64,000 bases of DNA from positions 69,310,984 to 69,374,983 of the forward strand of contig NC_057919.1 in NCBI RefSeq assembly GCF_018873765.1, given 5' to 3'. Position numbers and translations under genes: made by a program. Positions within the stretch are counted from its first letter, which is position 1. Each line of letters begins with the position of its first letter. Positions 11,820 through 23,600 of this stretch are shown in pieces. Under the pieces are notes generated by a model. It was not told the DNA's origin, did not search any database, and worked only from the letters and a program-made list of their open reading frames with translations. Source of the stretch: Telopea speciosissima (Eukaryota > Streptophyta > Magnoliopsida > Proteales > Proteaceae).

Positions 11820-12436
11820 CTATGGACCGGTAAAGTCCCCTTCACCAGCTGATGCGAGATTGACCACTAAAGCCAATGCATTACTTGTCATGTAAGTGAC
11901 ATTCAAAACCCCATTACAGACGAGAGATTTCACTTCCCTCCCTTTATTACCACCAATGAAGCCATCCAAGCAGGTATCCTCACCAGTCAAGGCAGCACTC
12001 ACCCATGTCTCAACGTTCTCCATCTGCCTATCAAATGTACTAGCTAGACTTCAAGCTCCTTAGTTCTCCAAGCGATTTGTAAAGGTTATCCAGCGAGTCA
12101 TGGAAGCATTCGATGCAATCTAAGAGAGCCATTCGCTGCTTCCCTCTTAAAACCCTATTTTGCTTCTGGTTGATCAAGTTCTGAGTAACCTTCTTAGCCT
12201 CACCCACTGTGACTGATACAGCAGCTCGTGCCCATCTACGGGGGTCTCTTGTCGCCGAGTTAGAAAAGGGTGAGAGTGAATTGATGCAGAGATCTTTGTA
12301 CCGAGTCACATTACATGTTTCTTTGACGTAGTCATCCCCGCATCTACTGGACCAAGCTATGGCTCGCCATGTAGCACACGCGAGGAGTAAGGAAACTAAG
12401 AAGTGTGGAAGGAAGGAAAGAGACGTAATTGGTTCT
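11820..12436 (-). pseudogene. Pectin methylesterase/invertase inhibitor (PMEI) pseudogene
   Basis: Reading the minus strand, a hydrophobic leader (FLVSLLLACAT) is followed by YVKETCNVTRYKDLC (first conserved Cys pair), then CIECFHDSLDNLYKSLGEL, then MENVETWVSAALTGEDTC and NALALV. This order is the four-helix PMEI fold, whose products are secreted to the cell wall and inhibit pectin methylesterase or invertase. All five usual cysteines are present. It is broken: no in-frame ATG precedes the leader (a TGA lies upstream), and near 12040 a stop is followed by a frame change before the VETW block. The total span of about 190 residues is near the family length, so this is a whole but disabled gene. 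Sequencing error is a less likely explanation because two independent defects exist. Confidence 0.75.
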
Positions 12437-13670
12437 GATTCTTCCTTGCAGGTGGACGGTCATTTTGCCCTTAACTGTGTGAGGTTGCACGCCGTGCAGG
12501 CAGCAGCAAAGGATCCCGATCCTTCATCCTTCAATTTACATCAGAGTTTAGAAACCTGGAATCAGGATTTGGATTGGTTTAGGTCGATTTCGATCCAATC
12601 CGATTAGGATCAGTGAGGAATCAGTTGGCATCGATCAAAACATGTTTTAATCTTAGTTTTCGTATAAGGATTGGCCGAGGCAGATATGTCACAATTAGGG
12701 TAAATCGAACAATCTACTCCCAATTTTCGAAACCCTGCTTTACACACAAACGAAGACATGGATTCAGGATTTAAAAAGGGCAAAAGAAAGCTATCCGATC
12801 GTATGGCCCCTACGCCCAGGCACAGCCCCCTAGAATGACTGCCCCACCCGTACAAAATGAAAATCCCCTCTAATTGATGTCTCCATGCATCCCCTCTTTG
12901 GATCCACGCAGGTGTAGGGGTCACCATACGACCCATCAACATTCTTCTTTCCTAAAAAAATGTCTAACAAAAAGTATGTAAAAAGTTTTCTGCCACCCAA
13001 AGTGAAGAGAGAATCTCTTCATCTCATGTTATTTGACGTTTTATTAGACCTTGATTAGTGAATGTCATCTTGACTCAAAATATATATATATAGTGAATGT
13101 CATAATGAACTCGTGCTTTTATTTACAAATATCCTAAAAATCATATTCCAATCCAATCGGTGGGTCAACTCCAGGAATTATGAGGTTCTATTTTCACCAT
13201 GGGTGAAAGGAAACTCATTCCAAAAGGTATTGTATAGAATCATAAACAAATTCTATTTGAGTATTGGATCAGCTACAAGTAGGGGAGGTCATTTCAGCCT
13301 TCTTAACATGGGCACAAATGCCTCGTACCCTGGCATTCTCTTCTTTTTTGTCAAAAAAAAAAAAAAAAACTCATTTTTCATAAAAAAAGGGAAAAAAAAT
13401 TGATGAAATAATAATACAAATACGGGAGAGGGTTCTCTGCCTACTAGCATGGCCTGCCAACACAAGAGCTATACGCATGAGCATCAGCATGAGTGGAATT
13501 TTTTGCATTCACTGGGAAGGAGGTCATTTTGCCTCCCTTGGTGTTTGAGTGTAGGTGCCACACTGTCGTAGACGTTCTTTTTCCCTTCAATTTCTTTTCT
13601 TTGAAAAAAATTAATAAAACTAAAAAACAATCGATGGGATCCTTGATTTTAATGCAAGAAGTAGTATAAG

Positions 13671-13931
13671 GTCAGGTAATTGGCCTCAGGTTTATCCTCT
13701 AAGGGATCTTGGAGGGCTTACCTTACTTGTAATTGGCTTCAGGTAGAGGGATGTCAGGTAATTAGCCGAAGATTTATACTCGATGAATTGGTCAGGTAAT
13801 TGGCCCAAGGTTTATTCTCATTGGATTTTGGAGGTCTCTACCCTAATTGTAATTGGCCTCAGGTAGAGTAAGGTTAGGTAATTGGCTTTTGGTTTATTCT
13901 CCAAGGGATATTTGAGGTCTCTACCCTACCT
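13671..13931 (+). repeat. Tandem repeat, ~80-bp unit, about 3.5 diverged copies
   Basis: Units start GTCAGGTAATTGGC or GTTAGGTAATTGGC at about 13671, 13752 (short), 13792 and 13873. Each contains a GGTTTAT block and a TTGGAGGTCTCTACCCT-like block. The copies are clearly diverged, so the array is old. Confidence 0.65.
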
Positions 13932-15226
13932 ATAAAGATTTGCTCTTACCCTTGTTGTATTGGTTGTGGGTAAAAGATTCTATTACACAACATATAAATG
14001 GATGTAAGTAATTCATCATTAGTGTTTCTTCAACCTATACTTACCCATAAAAAAAAGGTTATCTACGACATCTGGGTTGGGGATATAGGGTCATTGTTGT
14101 TAAACCAAGTAGAAAAAGTTGTTAGAATAAATTATATGAACGAGAGAGAGAAGCATAGTCAAATTCCTGGAAAATTAAGGCAGAGTGTTTGGGCATGGGT
14201 AGAGAGGTCATTTCAACCCCCCTTTGTTAGAGGAACTGAGGAACTGAGCCGGGCAGCCAACTGGAGGTGATAAAGATCCCAAATTCCTAGAGTGTGACGA
14301 AGAATCCTCTACAACCACTTTCGACCCACTTTGATCTTGTCGACCCCCTTCTCCATAAAATTGCTAGGGTTATCAACTAATTGGCATTGCTACCATTATA
14401 CAAATTGGAGCAAAGACCAACATTGTCATACTATACAACTAATGTCTTTCCCATAATGTGCTCAGTTTTTCACAGGCTGACACATGAAACAAGCTTTACA
14501 CATTTGAACGAATTAACGGGAAAACTCATTACCCATTAAGGAAACCATCTCTTGTATTGAGATCCATCCAACCAAACCCATTAGTTAACAACATCAACTA
14601 ATCCATATACATACAATGACTGGATGTTAGTTCATACATGGTGAAAACATTACACAAGTAAACTGTATCTACCTAGAACTCAGGTTTCAAATGTTACATG
14701 AACCTAAAGGAGTTTGGCGATTTTCTTTTCTGAGAGACAATACATTGCACATGTTTTTGCTAATAGAAATAGACATTACATGTGATCTATTATTGAACAT
14801 GTTGTGTTGGAATTTTTTCAATAATTGTGTGGACGGTTTTGGGTCATTCTTTGATTCAATATTGGCGTGGTTTTTTTGGCTAAGGGACATGTATCTTCAA
14901 ATGGACATATCCATTTATATAGCTACATTCATAGCACTTGGATTGGAATCTTTTAATTTAATCAATGAACCAAGAGACACACCTACACCATGAGGTATCT
15001 TCAAGAGACACTTACATATAAGTGTTTGGATTATAATCTTTTAATCCTATCCACTCATGTAAATGGACACACCCATTTCATGAGGTGTCTTGAAGGGATA
15101 CATCCACCACAATAAATAGAGGTGAAATGGACAGCCCAAATCATTCAATTTTTATGGTACGATTTCAGTCAGTCAAGCATTAACAAATTCTCAATTTTCT
15201 GATAGTTTCAAGTGGGAACATATCAA

Positions 15227-15429
15227 TTGCTTCTTTTCTTATATCCCTAGGGACACCAATATGGATAAGCTTTGTCTAGCTTTGTCACACATGATTTCAA
15301 GGAGGATAAGCTGAGTAAGAAAACTTGGTTTTCCAACAATGTAATCGACTATTGTTTTGGACATTAAATTTCTAAGCTCATGTGTAATTAATTGCTTCTT
15401 TTCTTATATCCCTAGGGACACCAATATGG
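15227..15429 (+). repeat. ~38-bp direct repeat flanking 125 bp
   Basis: The block AATTGCTTCTTTTC through GGGACACCAATATGG occurs at about 15227-15264 and about 15391-15429. The second copy runs into a LINE RNase H-like scrap. The repeat may mark a small duplication within LINE-derived sequence. Confidence 0.6.
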
Positions 15430-15470
15430 TGGCTGATTCTCTAGCCCAAAGGCCTTGTCATTGTCGTGTA
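15388..15470 (+). mobile_element. LINE RNase H-domain remnant
   Basis: The frame through about 15405 reads PRDTNMVADSLAQR, which matches the last conserved block of the RNase H-like domain of plant LINE ORF2 proteins (PR-x-N-x-VAD-x-LA). The frame is lost soon after. It is a short fossil with no flanking ORF2 body. Confidence 0.45.
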
Positions 15471-16841
15471 TAACAGCATGGTCGAATTTGACTCAGTGGT
15501 TGAAGGAAAGTTGTAATCCATTAACCACAAGCCCTCACGTGATAATCAATAGACATTCTTTTACCCCCCAAAAAATGTGATACGCTATGAGCACAATATA
15601 TGAAACATTGGATTAGCATTTATATCAATGGGTAAAAGGGGAGGACAAAAAGTGAGCCCCAATTACTCTAGTCTCTTGGTTTTTTTTAAAGGGTAATAGA
15701 CTAATGGACCAAAATTCCCTTCACCCATGATGAAGGAAAGAAAGTAAGCCCTTTTACCCCTTTCTAATCTTTATTAGAAAGGTTATGGAGCATTCAAAAA
15801 ACACAGAGAACACAAAAACTGTGATAGACTCAAAATTGTTTTAAAAAAAAAACAGAAACGTTGCCATATAGAGCTTAATGGACCAATTTTCCCCACCCAC
15901 GACAAAAGAACTTTCCTTCACTGCAGAGCTCGAGGGTGTTTGGATGGAACCCAAGGGCATTTTCAATCCAAATAGTAGGGGCTGCGGAGTAATTAAGGTC
16001 CCAAGATGGTGGGTGAACGGATAAAGATCCTCTACGGTACACCATCGGGCGATACGACCTCCACTGCACGCCACGTGGTGTCCTAAAACCCAACGCTCTA
16101 AAATGCTTCACCAATTTTCAAATGGAAATACCCATTTGACACAAACCCGACTCCCTGAAATGATCCGTTTCTAATTGTAAAACGGGTTTCAATAATTTCC
16201 CAGTGCACGAGCGAAATAGAAATTCTTCAGTGTCCTCTTCTCCTGCGCAAGGGTTTTTACCCAACTGATAAAACTTTTGAACTCCCCAACGCCTTCCACT
16301 GGCGGCGATCTTTGTGCTTCGGACGATTTGTAGAGAGGGCAGGGAGGAAGCATTTTTTACTTCAAGGTTTGTTTCTTCCCATTCATCTAAGACAAGATAG
16401 TTTAAGATTTTAAAATCATAAGCTTCAGCAAACTCATTATCTGTAGAATTTGTGGATTGGAAAGTGGAAACAGACATTTGGGGATATGTTTATAGTTGCA
16501 TCTTTTATTTTATATTAGAGACTTGGGGGCTACTAGTACTGTCCAGAACAGGACATCAAACTGTCAAGAAGGAAGGGAGAAGAAGAAGAACAGAGGAATT
16601 AGAACTGAAGGAAATATAATAGAGAATAAGAACAAAAGAAAGGAGAAGAACTAAGAGGAACTCACCTAGAAGATAGGACTGGATCGATGGAGAAGGGGGA
16701 AGAAGGCCACTAGGGCAGCAAGCAGTCACACGACAGCAACAATAAAAAAACCCATTTTTTAGATGGTCAATACCTTCAATCGTAGGTTACATGAAACTAT
16801 ATAAAGATAAAGAAAAGATTTTAACCATAACCTACTAGATC

Positions 16842-17076
16842 AGCCCAATGTAGTGGCAATGTCCCTTACTTAAAAGAACACTAATAAAAGAAAGAGAATA
16901 GAGTGAGATTCCTAGTCGAGTTGCACATCCCCTTTCTGAACTGGGTTGTGACTTGTGAATAGTGACAAATATCCATACATTGTTGTTAGGACCGAGTAAA
17001 ATAAAACCACGGTGAACCCTTGCGGCCTTGCACGCTGGAAATTTGAGATCTCATTGAAACCAAACCCCTAAACCCT
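16842..17076 (+). promoter_or_regulatory. Site II and telo-box-like motifs upstream of PPAN
   Basis: AGCCCA (16842-16847, the reverse of the TGGGCT site II element) lies about 260 bp before the likely leader. A telo-box-like CTAAACCCT lies at 17068-17076, and an exact AAACCCTAA lies at 17612-17620 in the leader intron. Site II plus telo-box is the known promoter signature of plant ribosome-biogenesis and ribosomal-protein genes, which fits PPAN. Single hexamers are common, so the weight comes from the combination and position. Confidence 0.45.
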
Positions 17077-17109
17077 CCCCCTTCTCCCAATCTCTTTCAC
17101 GGTACACAA

Positions 17110-17641
17110 ATGCCACGGCGTAGTTCTGTAAATTTTGGTCCGGGGAATCGGTACGTCTCTCTGTCTCATAGTCTCATTAACGCCTTGATAGTTTCTTCCA
17201 GTTTAATATCTTCACAACTGAATTGAACAGAGAAGTTGTCTTCTTGTCTTTCACCCCTTTTTTCTAAGTTGTTATTTTGTTTAGCTTTCTAAAATGGTTT
17301 CCGTGTTCTCGGTAAGGTATTCATAGAGAGTTTAAAATTTTAAATTATTAGTGTTGAGCAACGTTTTCAGGAAGCATCATGGAAACAATACATTGACAGC
17401 TTAAAATCACTATTCAAATATCTAAAATGACTATTATCTGTACAATTACTTTCCTTCAGTCGCATCATAGTTTGAACTATTCTTCGTTCACTTCTTTACC
17501 TGCTTTTGGGGATTTTAGATGGAAATTTACATGTAGTTTGGTTCATTTATAAGCATTTTGGTCTGACTTTGCTGCCAAATTATCCTTTCAGGAAGCTATC
17601 TAAGATATAATAAACCCTAAAGTCGAATATTTTCTAGCTGA
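17110..17641 (+). promoter_or_regulatory. Spliced upstream ORF in the PPAN leader
   Basis: A leader exon ends at 17150 (CG/GTACGT donor) and resumes at 17638 (TTTCTAG acceptor). An ATG at 17110 opens a 14-codon reading frame, MPRRSSVNFGPGNR, that crosses this junction and stops at TGA 17639-17641. The PPAN ATG is at 17643, so only one base separates the stop from the main start. If transcription starts upstream of 17110, translation of PPAN would need leaky scanning or re-initiation. Both the leader splice and the transcription start are inferred from sequence alone. Confidence 0.5.
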
Positions 17642-17642
17642 A

Positions 17643-20600
17643 ATGGCCCGCTTCCCAAATGTAAGTTAGTAGATTTGTTCCTGTTGTTCATTCTTTGAAA
17701 TATCCATATTAATTTATTTTTCCACATTGAATAATTCGTATTCCTGTGAACTGAAAAAAAGAAGAAAAAGAAGAAGGTGTTCAGTAAGCCGGTTCTGAAG
17801 AAGCCCAGTGTTGATCATGTCACGGGAGATAAAATACCCAAGAGCTTTGTGTTTTCAAGAGGAAAGCTGCCGAGTTCTCTGAGAAAGCTGCAAATGGACT
17901 TAAGAAAGTTGATGCTCCCCCATACTGCACTTAAGCTAAAGGTAGCTGATATGCTCCATTATTCTTTCTTATTTTCCCACTGTGTTTTTGAGAATTCACA
18001 ATTGTCTAAGAAAGTTCTCTTTGTTGGTATTTATCGGTCAATATTATTTTTCTGGCATAAACATATGTAACGGAGGCCTCTGAATGCTCTACTAGGGGGG
18101 GTTTGATTTGATTCAGATTGAAGAAGCTAAAAGAGCCAGGTATAGGGCTAAAATGACTCTAGGAGAAGTTGAAAGATATGCATGGCTTAGAACTGGTAAC
18201 TAGTATGGTGTTGAATAGCGCTGATTGGAGAAAAAGGATCCATGTAGCTAACCCCATTTAGTTGGGATAAGGCTGAGTTGAGTTGAGATGAGACATTTCG
18301 TGGAATATACGCTATTTAAGAATTTGACTAATGTAAGGTCAGATTATAGACAACCTAACCCCAATATTACCCACAACATTGTTTGACAGTCCCAGCAATA
18401 AAAATCAACAACCAACCACTAAACAAGGCTGCCGTAGGCCAAAGTCAACCAGAAAAGTAGCAAACTCAGAATTGCTTGATATGACCAATGGATGGGCATA
18501 ACCTTATAATCAAATAGAGGTCCAACAGAAGGGATGAATCCCAAAAAATTACAGACCAAACTAATGGTCAGATGTGAAGATATCAACAGGTCACCAAATT
18601 AGAAAATAAACTCAGAATTAGAAGTTTAATGAAAAATACCAAACCAGCCAACAGAACAGGCCAAACTGGGATCGATGGTAGCCCTCAATGAGTAAGATTG
18701 ATCCTCCAAATTTGAGCTGATTCCAAGTAGTGGTTGTGGAGATATGGTTCCTTCAAGTTGCAGCAGCAGCAGGCTTCAAACAGCCCAACCGAGCGCACAG
18801 AACAGAGGAAATAGATGGCTTCTGTGTGATTGATCAGCAAGGTCAAGCCAGGACCAATATAGTAGTCGATTGAAGGCCTTAGGGAAGTCAACTAAGCCTC
18901 AAAATATTAGCACAATAGGGTCTTTGGTTGCTGAAATAAACTAGAACAAACACCAGCACATAATTAGTAACTGCACCGCAGGTATGCTGGACCTTCTCAA
19001 CCAGTGGTCTATCTTCCAGCAGTTGCTAGCCTTATTGAAAAGTTCTAAACAAGTCTCTGATCGCAACAGAAGGACACGGTTGCAGTGTTGCAGACAGGGA
19101 AATCAAAATAGAAAGTAAGAGAAGAGAGGGGAGTTTGAATAGAAGAAGGGGGGGGGGATAGATGGGTATCTCAGCCTGGGCATCTCACCCTCACAGCCTC
19201 TATGGGACAATAGTTGCACAAGCAATCAATATTCAACTTCATTTAAATCGTGGGGAGGCCTCTAAGGGCCATTACATTATATAGACTCAAGGATTGAGCC
19301 CAAAATAGAAACAATGAAAATAAGAAGTCTTCTAGAAGAACTGTCCTTGAGTTACAAGTAATTCAACTTTGCTAAGAAATAAAATTGGAAAGCAATTAAA
19401 ATAGAAACTCTAACTTAGCTTAGACTAAAGGTGTCAATGTGTACTGAGTACCGAATACCGAAACTGTTTCCGTACCGAATCTGAAAACAGGAAAGGAAAT
19501 TTCAAACCTTGGTGGAGACAGAGATGTGCTAAAAACACCCTTAGAGAGTGAGATCAGCCGACTCCTTCATGAAGAAAACCATGATTCTGTGAGGAATTCT
19601 CACATGCTTTGACTTCTTATAGTGAATAGAATTTGTCTCAACATATCTACTGCTTAAGATTAACAAATTCATGGCTAAAAAAAGGTGGTAAAGTTAGGCT
19701 TTCTATAGATGTAGAACAAATTCAGATGTTTCATCTTTCCATTGATACCAAGGCATGGTCTGTTATGGCTAATCATTGTGCACTTTTGTAGTTTATTTGC
19801 AAATATTTCTGAATTAGCTAATTGATGTTTCTCTGTTTGCTTGGCAGGAAAAGAAACAGAATAATCTTAAGGATTTTTTGAATGTTGCTGGGCCAATGGG
19901 TGTTACTCATTTCCTTATATTATCAAAAACAGATACAGCATCCTATCTGAGGGTTGCAAGGACCCCCCAAGGCCCTACCCTTACATTCAAAATACATGAG
20001 TATTCATTGGCAGCTGATGTTGCTCAATCTCAGTTGCGTCCTAGATGCCCTCCAGAACTTTTCAAGAACTCTCCTCTGGTGAGCTTCTAACCAAAGTTTC
20101 CACTTTTTTTTTGTGAATTTGAATGTTTTCTTGTTCTTGGTGAAAATATGGAAAACAAGTGAGGGCCTATACAATCCTCAACAATCCTCAGAGTATCCTT
20201 AACTGCCTTCACTTAGAATATAATTGCATTCTTGGATGCACTCAGATTGCGATCTGCTATTAAGTTGACTTGATAAAGCAATGCCCTCAACAAATAACCA
20301 CGGCATTGGCCTCTATAGGCTTGATAATAAATGGAAGAAAGTAGAACATGTCTTAGCCAATGTGACTGCCTTAAATAAGGTTCCTTACTTTTCACAAGGG
20401 AGCAATCATAGTTATCAAGCTGGAAAGGCAACCAAGGCGTTGGAGAGGGCCCAAACTCAAGCCGACACAGCAAGGTAGGCCAAGATGCCCAAGGCGTCTG
20501 GACGCCTTGATAACTATGGGAGCAATGCTTAATGTAGTCCTAGATTGGTAGAAGACTAACTAGGAGCCAGTAAACCAGGTGAATCGGCTAGGTTAAAAAT

Positions 20601-23600
20601 AGGTTTTTGGCGAAATTAGGGTTAGGGTTTGATGTATGGGTTATGTCAAGTTGAGGTAGGGGAGTCTATCAGTGAAGGTCCTGAGATGTTATGGTGGATG
20701 GAAGTGTGTAAACTTGAATGGGCAGCAAGTTAGAGTTAGGGTTTTGGGTTTTGGAAAAGAGGAAAAGATGGATTTCTAGGGTTTGGCTGGACAGAAATTA
20801 ACCAAACTTGAATGGTTTTCTTAGGAGGGTATGAGGGATAATCGGTCAGATTTGTAAACTGTTCTGACGGTTGGTTTGTGCTGGGCAGAAATTAGGTATT
20901 GGGAAAAGTGAAAACTAAAGGGGGAATGTTAGGGTTTGGTGGTTTAGAGGATTAGAAGAAGAAAGGTTATCCTTAAAAACTTGAGATTATTTACTGTTTT
21001 GCCATTCAACTTTGGATTTGAGTGCTGCTTTATTTGGGTGGGCCCTTGGATCCGCATCACATTATAGTTGCTTGGATGCTGGCTCTAAGGGTGTCAAATT
21101 GAAACCGAAACTGAAAACCAAAATAGGATCCAGACTAAATAACCAGAACCAAACCGAACCAAACCAAATAGAATTTGGTTACAACATGGAACTGAGGAAC
21201 AGAACCGAGGCGGGACTTGGTTACTTTCTGAATCCAACATAGGAACCAGCGGTTAGAACCGAACCCGAACCGAATTTGGGTACCAATAATATATTATAGT
21301 AAATGAATATAGTATAATACTAATATATTATAATATATAGTTTTCCAGTATCATTATTAGATTATACTACTATATTATAGTTTAATATATTATACTATAT
21401 GTATATATATAGTATAGACCAAGTGACCAAGTGACCAAGTGGTCACGGGTTCGAGTCTGGAAACAGCCTCTTTTCGAAAGTAGGGGTAATGCTGCGTACA
21501 TAATGTAATTCTAGATTGGTAGGAGACCAACTAGAACCAATAACCAGGATCTTCCATGGATTGGGAAAATCAGCTAGGTCAAATTGTGTGAAATTGTGAA
21601 ATTAGGGTTAGGGTTTGATGGGACCCAGGGTTAGATGTTAGGGTTAAGAGAGTGTGGATTATATGGGAGAGAAGAGATGCTGAAAGTTATAGTTAAATCA
21701 GATGACTCAATCTGAAATTATTGAGGAATCCTAGTAGAAATAGGATTGAGGGCATAGTTGGCAAGGCGGCAAAGCGACCCAAGGCGTTGGAGGGGTGTCT
21801 AAGCGCTTATGCAACAAAACGTCCGCCTAGGCGACCAAGGCGCCCCCAAGTGTTATTTTTATATTTCCCCCTTTTTTAACATTATTTAGTTTGCTACAAT
21901 ATTTTAATATGCTACAATTTATACCTTATATCATCAAAAACCAACATTAAGCCTTCTCAAGTCATCAAAAATCAACATTAAGCCACATTAAGTCACATCA
22001 AGTCATCAAAAATCAATATTAAGCCATATCAAGTCATAAAAAATCAACATAGAACTAGAAGACAACAGAACTAAAGAAGCAAGCTATTGGAAGTTTGAAA
22101 CAATCAAACATACATTTGGTTTATACTAGTCTCACATTTGGTTTATACTGTTCTATCTCACATTTGGTTTATATTGTTCTAAGAAAATATGATCTTATCT
22201 ATGAGTAATTAAATTGTTCTCGATTTAGAGAAATGTTCTTGTTCTCTAAGAAGTTTGACTAGTCAGATGATTTTATTTTACATGAGATTTTTAGTATTCG
22301 GTAGAGCACAAAACCAGCTTTCCATCAAATCCCAAATCGCTTAAATCTGATTTATATTGAAGAAGTTATGTTCCAGTTAAACCTTATTTGGTATGCGCGA
22401 ATGCTGTCAAAATCGCTCTGAATGAAAATATTTTTTTAGATATCAAAACAAATGAGTATTTTACTATATTTTTGGTTTTTAGCAATGTTTTACCATATTA
22501 AAATTTATAGAATTTTTAAATTTGAGAAAAACCCCAGCATTAGAAAGTTGAAAATTTTACCTACCGTCAAAAATCCAGTTTTTGTTCTTGAACTGGGGAG
22601 TTGACTTTTTTTCCTTTTGGCATTTGATTTTTTAACTATTTTTATTGGATTCAAATAGGGGTTATTTGCTTATTTATGAATAATATCTTAAGTAAATGTT
22701 TTATACCAAATATAAAACATTTACTTAAATGATGTTTGGCATACATAAGGGCCAATACCGGGTTCGATACCAATACAAACCAGTGCAAGGCGCCTTGAAA
22801 TAAGGCGGAGGTCACCTAGGCCCCAACAAAACCGCCTTGGCCGCCTTGACAACTATGATTGAGGGATAAAAGTGTAATTTCAGATAATTGGCTGGATGGA
22901 TGGTAATGAAATTTGAATCAAGTCTCTCTTTAGGGTTTGAGGAAGAATATTTCAAAATTTCAGCAGGTTCTAACGGTTAGATTTTGCTGGGCAGACTTCT
23001 CACGAAAATCACCTTGCATGTGACCTTCTAGAAGAGAAGAAGAATAAATGCAGAATTTCAATTTCAGACTTATTTGAATATGTTAGATATATAGGCCAGA
23101 ATACCGTAGGGGTATTCTGGTCCTTTCCTCCTCTTGTTTTATTCTCTTATGTTTATTCTTTCTTTTACTATGTAGGGGCATATTTGTCCATGTACTTTTG
23201 TCTTATTAGTATAAATAAAGGGCTTAGGGAATCAAATCGATTCACCTAAGCATTAATCCAATTCTGTTTTGATTACATGGCATTAGAGCCACGATATCTC
23301 TGATCTGTTTTCAAAAACAAAACCCCACCCTCCCCTTGTGTTATCCTCTCTTTCCCTTCTCTCTCGATCTTTTTTCTTCCCCTTCTCCTTGCTTCTTCTC
23401 CTTCTCTAAGGGCAGCACTACAAGAGGTGATCACATGATCTAGTTGCTGCCCTCTTCCCACCTCTTTTTTTTCATGACCTATTGTTCCTGTTCGATGGCT
23501 GCTGCTGGTTCTTCCCTGCGGTAATTGGAGTTTCCAATTTTTTTTGAAGATCAGGCCCTGTGATTTGTTGGGATTGTTTCTCCCTATATTGGAGACCTTC

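Larger units (their letters stand above)
12437..17049. other. Gene-poor stretch with MITE-like foldbacks upstream of PPAN
   Basis: No intact gene family is seen. A foldback lies at about 12800-12935 (CGTATGGCCCCTACGCC against its inverted near-copy). Several segments carry a GGTCATTT(T/C) motif (about 13520 and 14210) typical of small inverted-repeat elements. A period-80 tandem repeat (13671-13931) and a LINE RNase H scrap (about 15388-15470) are listed separately. A 119-codon minus-strand reading frame at 16118-16477 has no recognisable domain. Confidence 0.4.

Noticed and set aside
16118-16477. 119-codon minus-strand reading frame upstream of PPAN
   Set aside because: No domain or family resemblance, no splice context, and average composition; it could be chance. 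A divergent partner gene sharing the PPAN promoter cannot be excluded.
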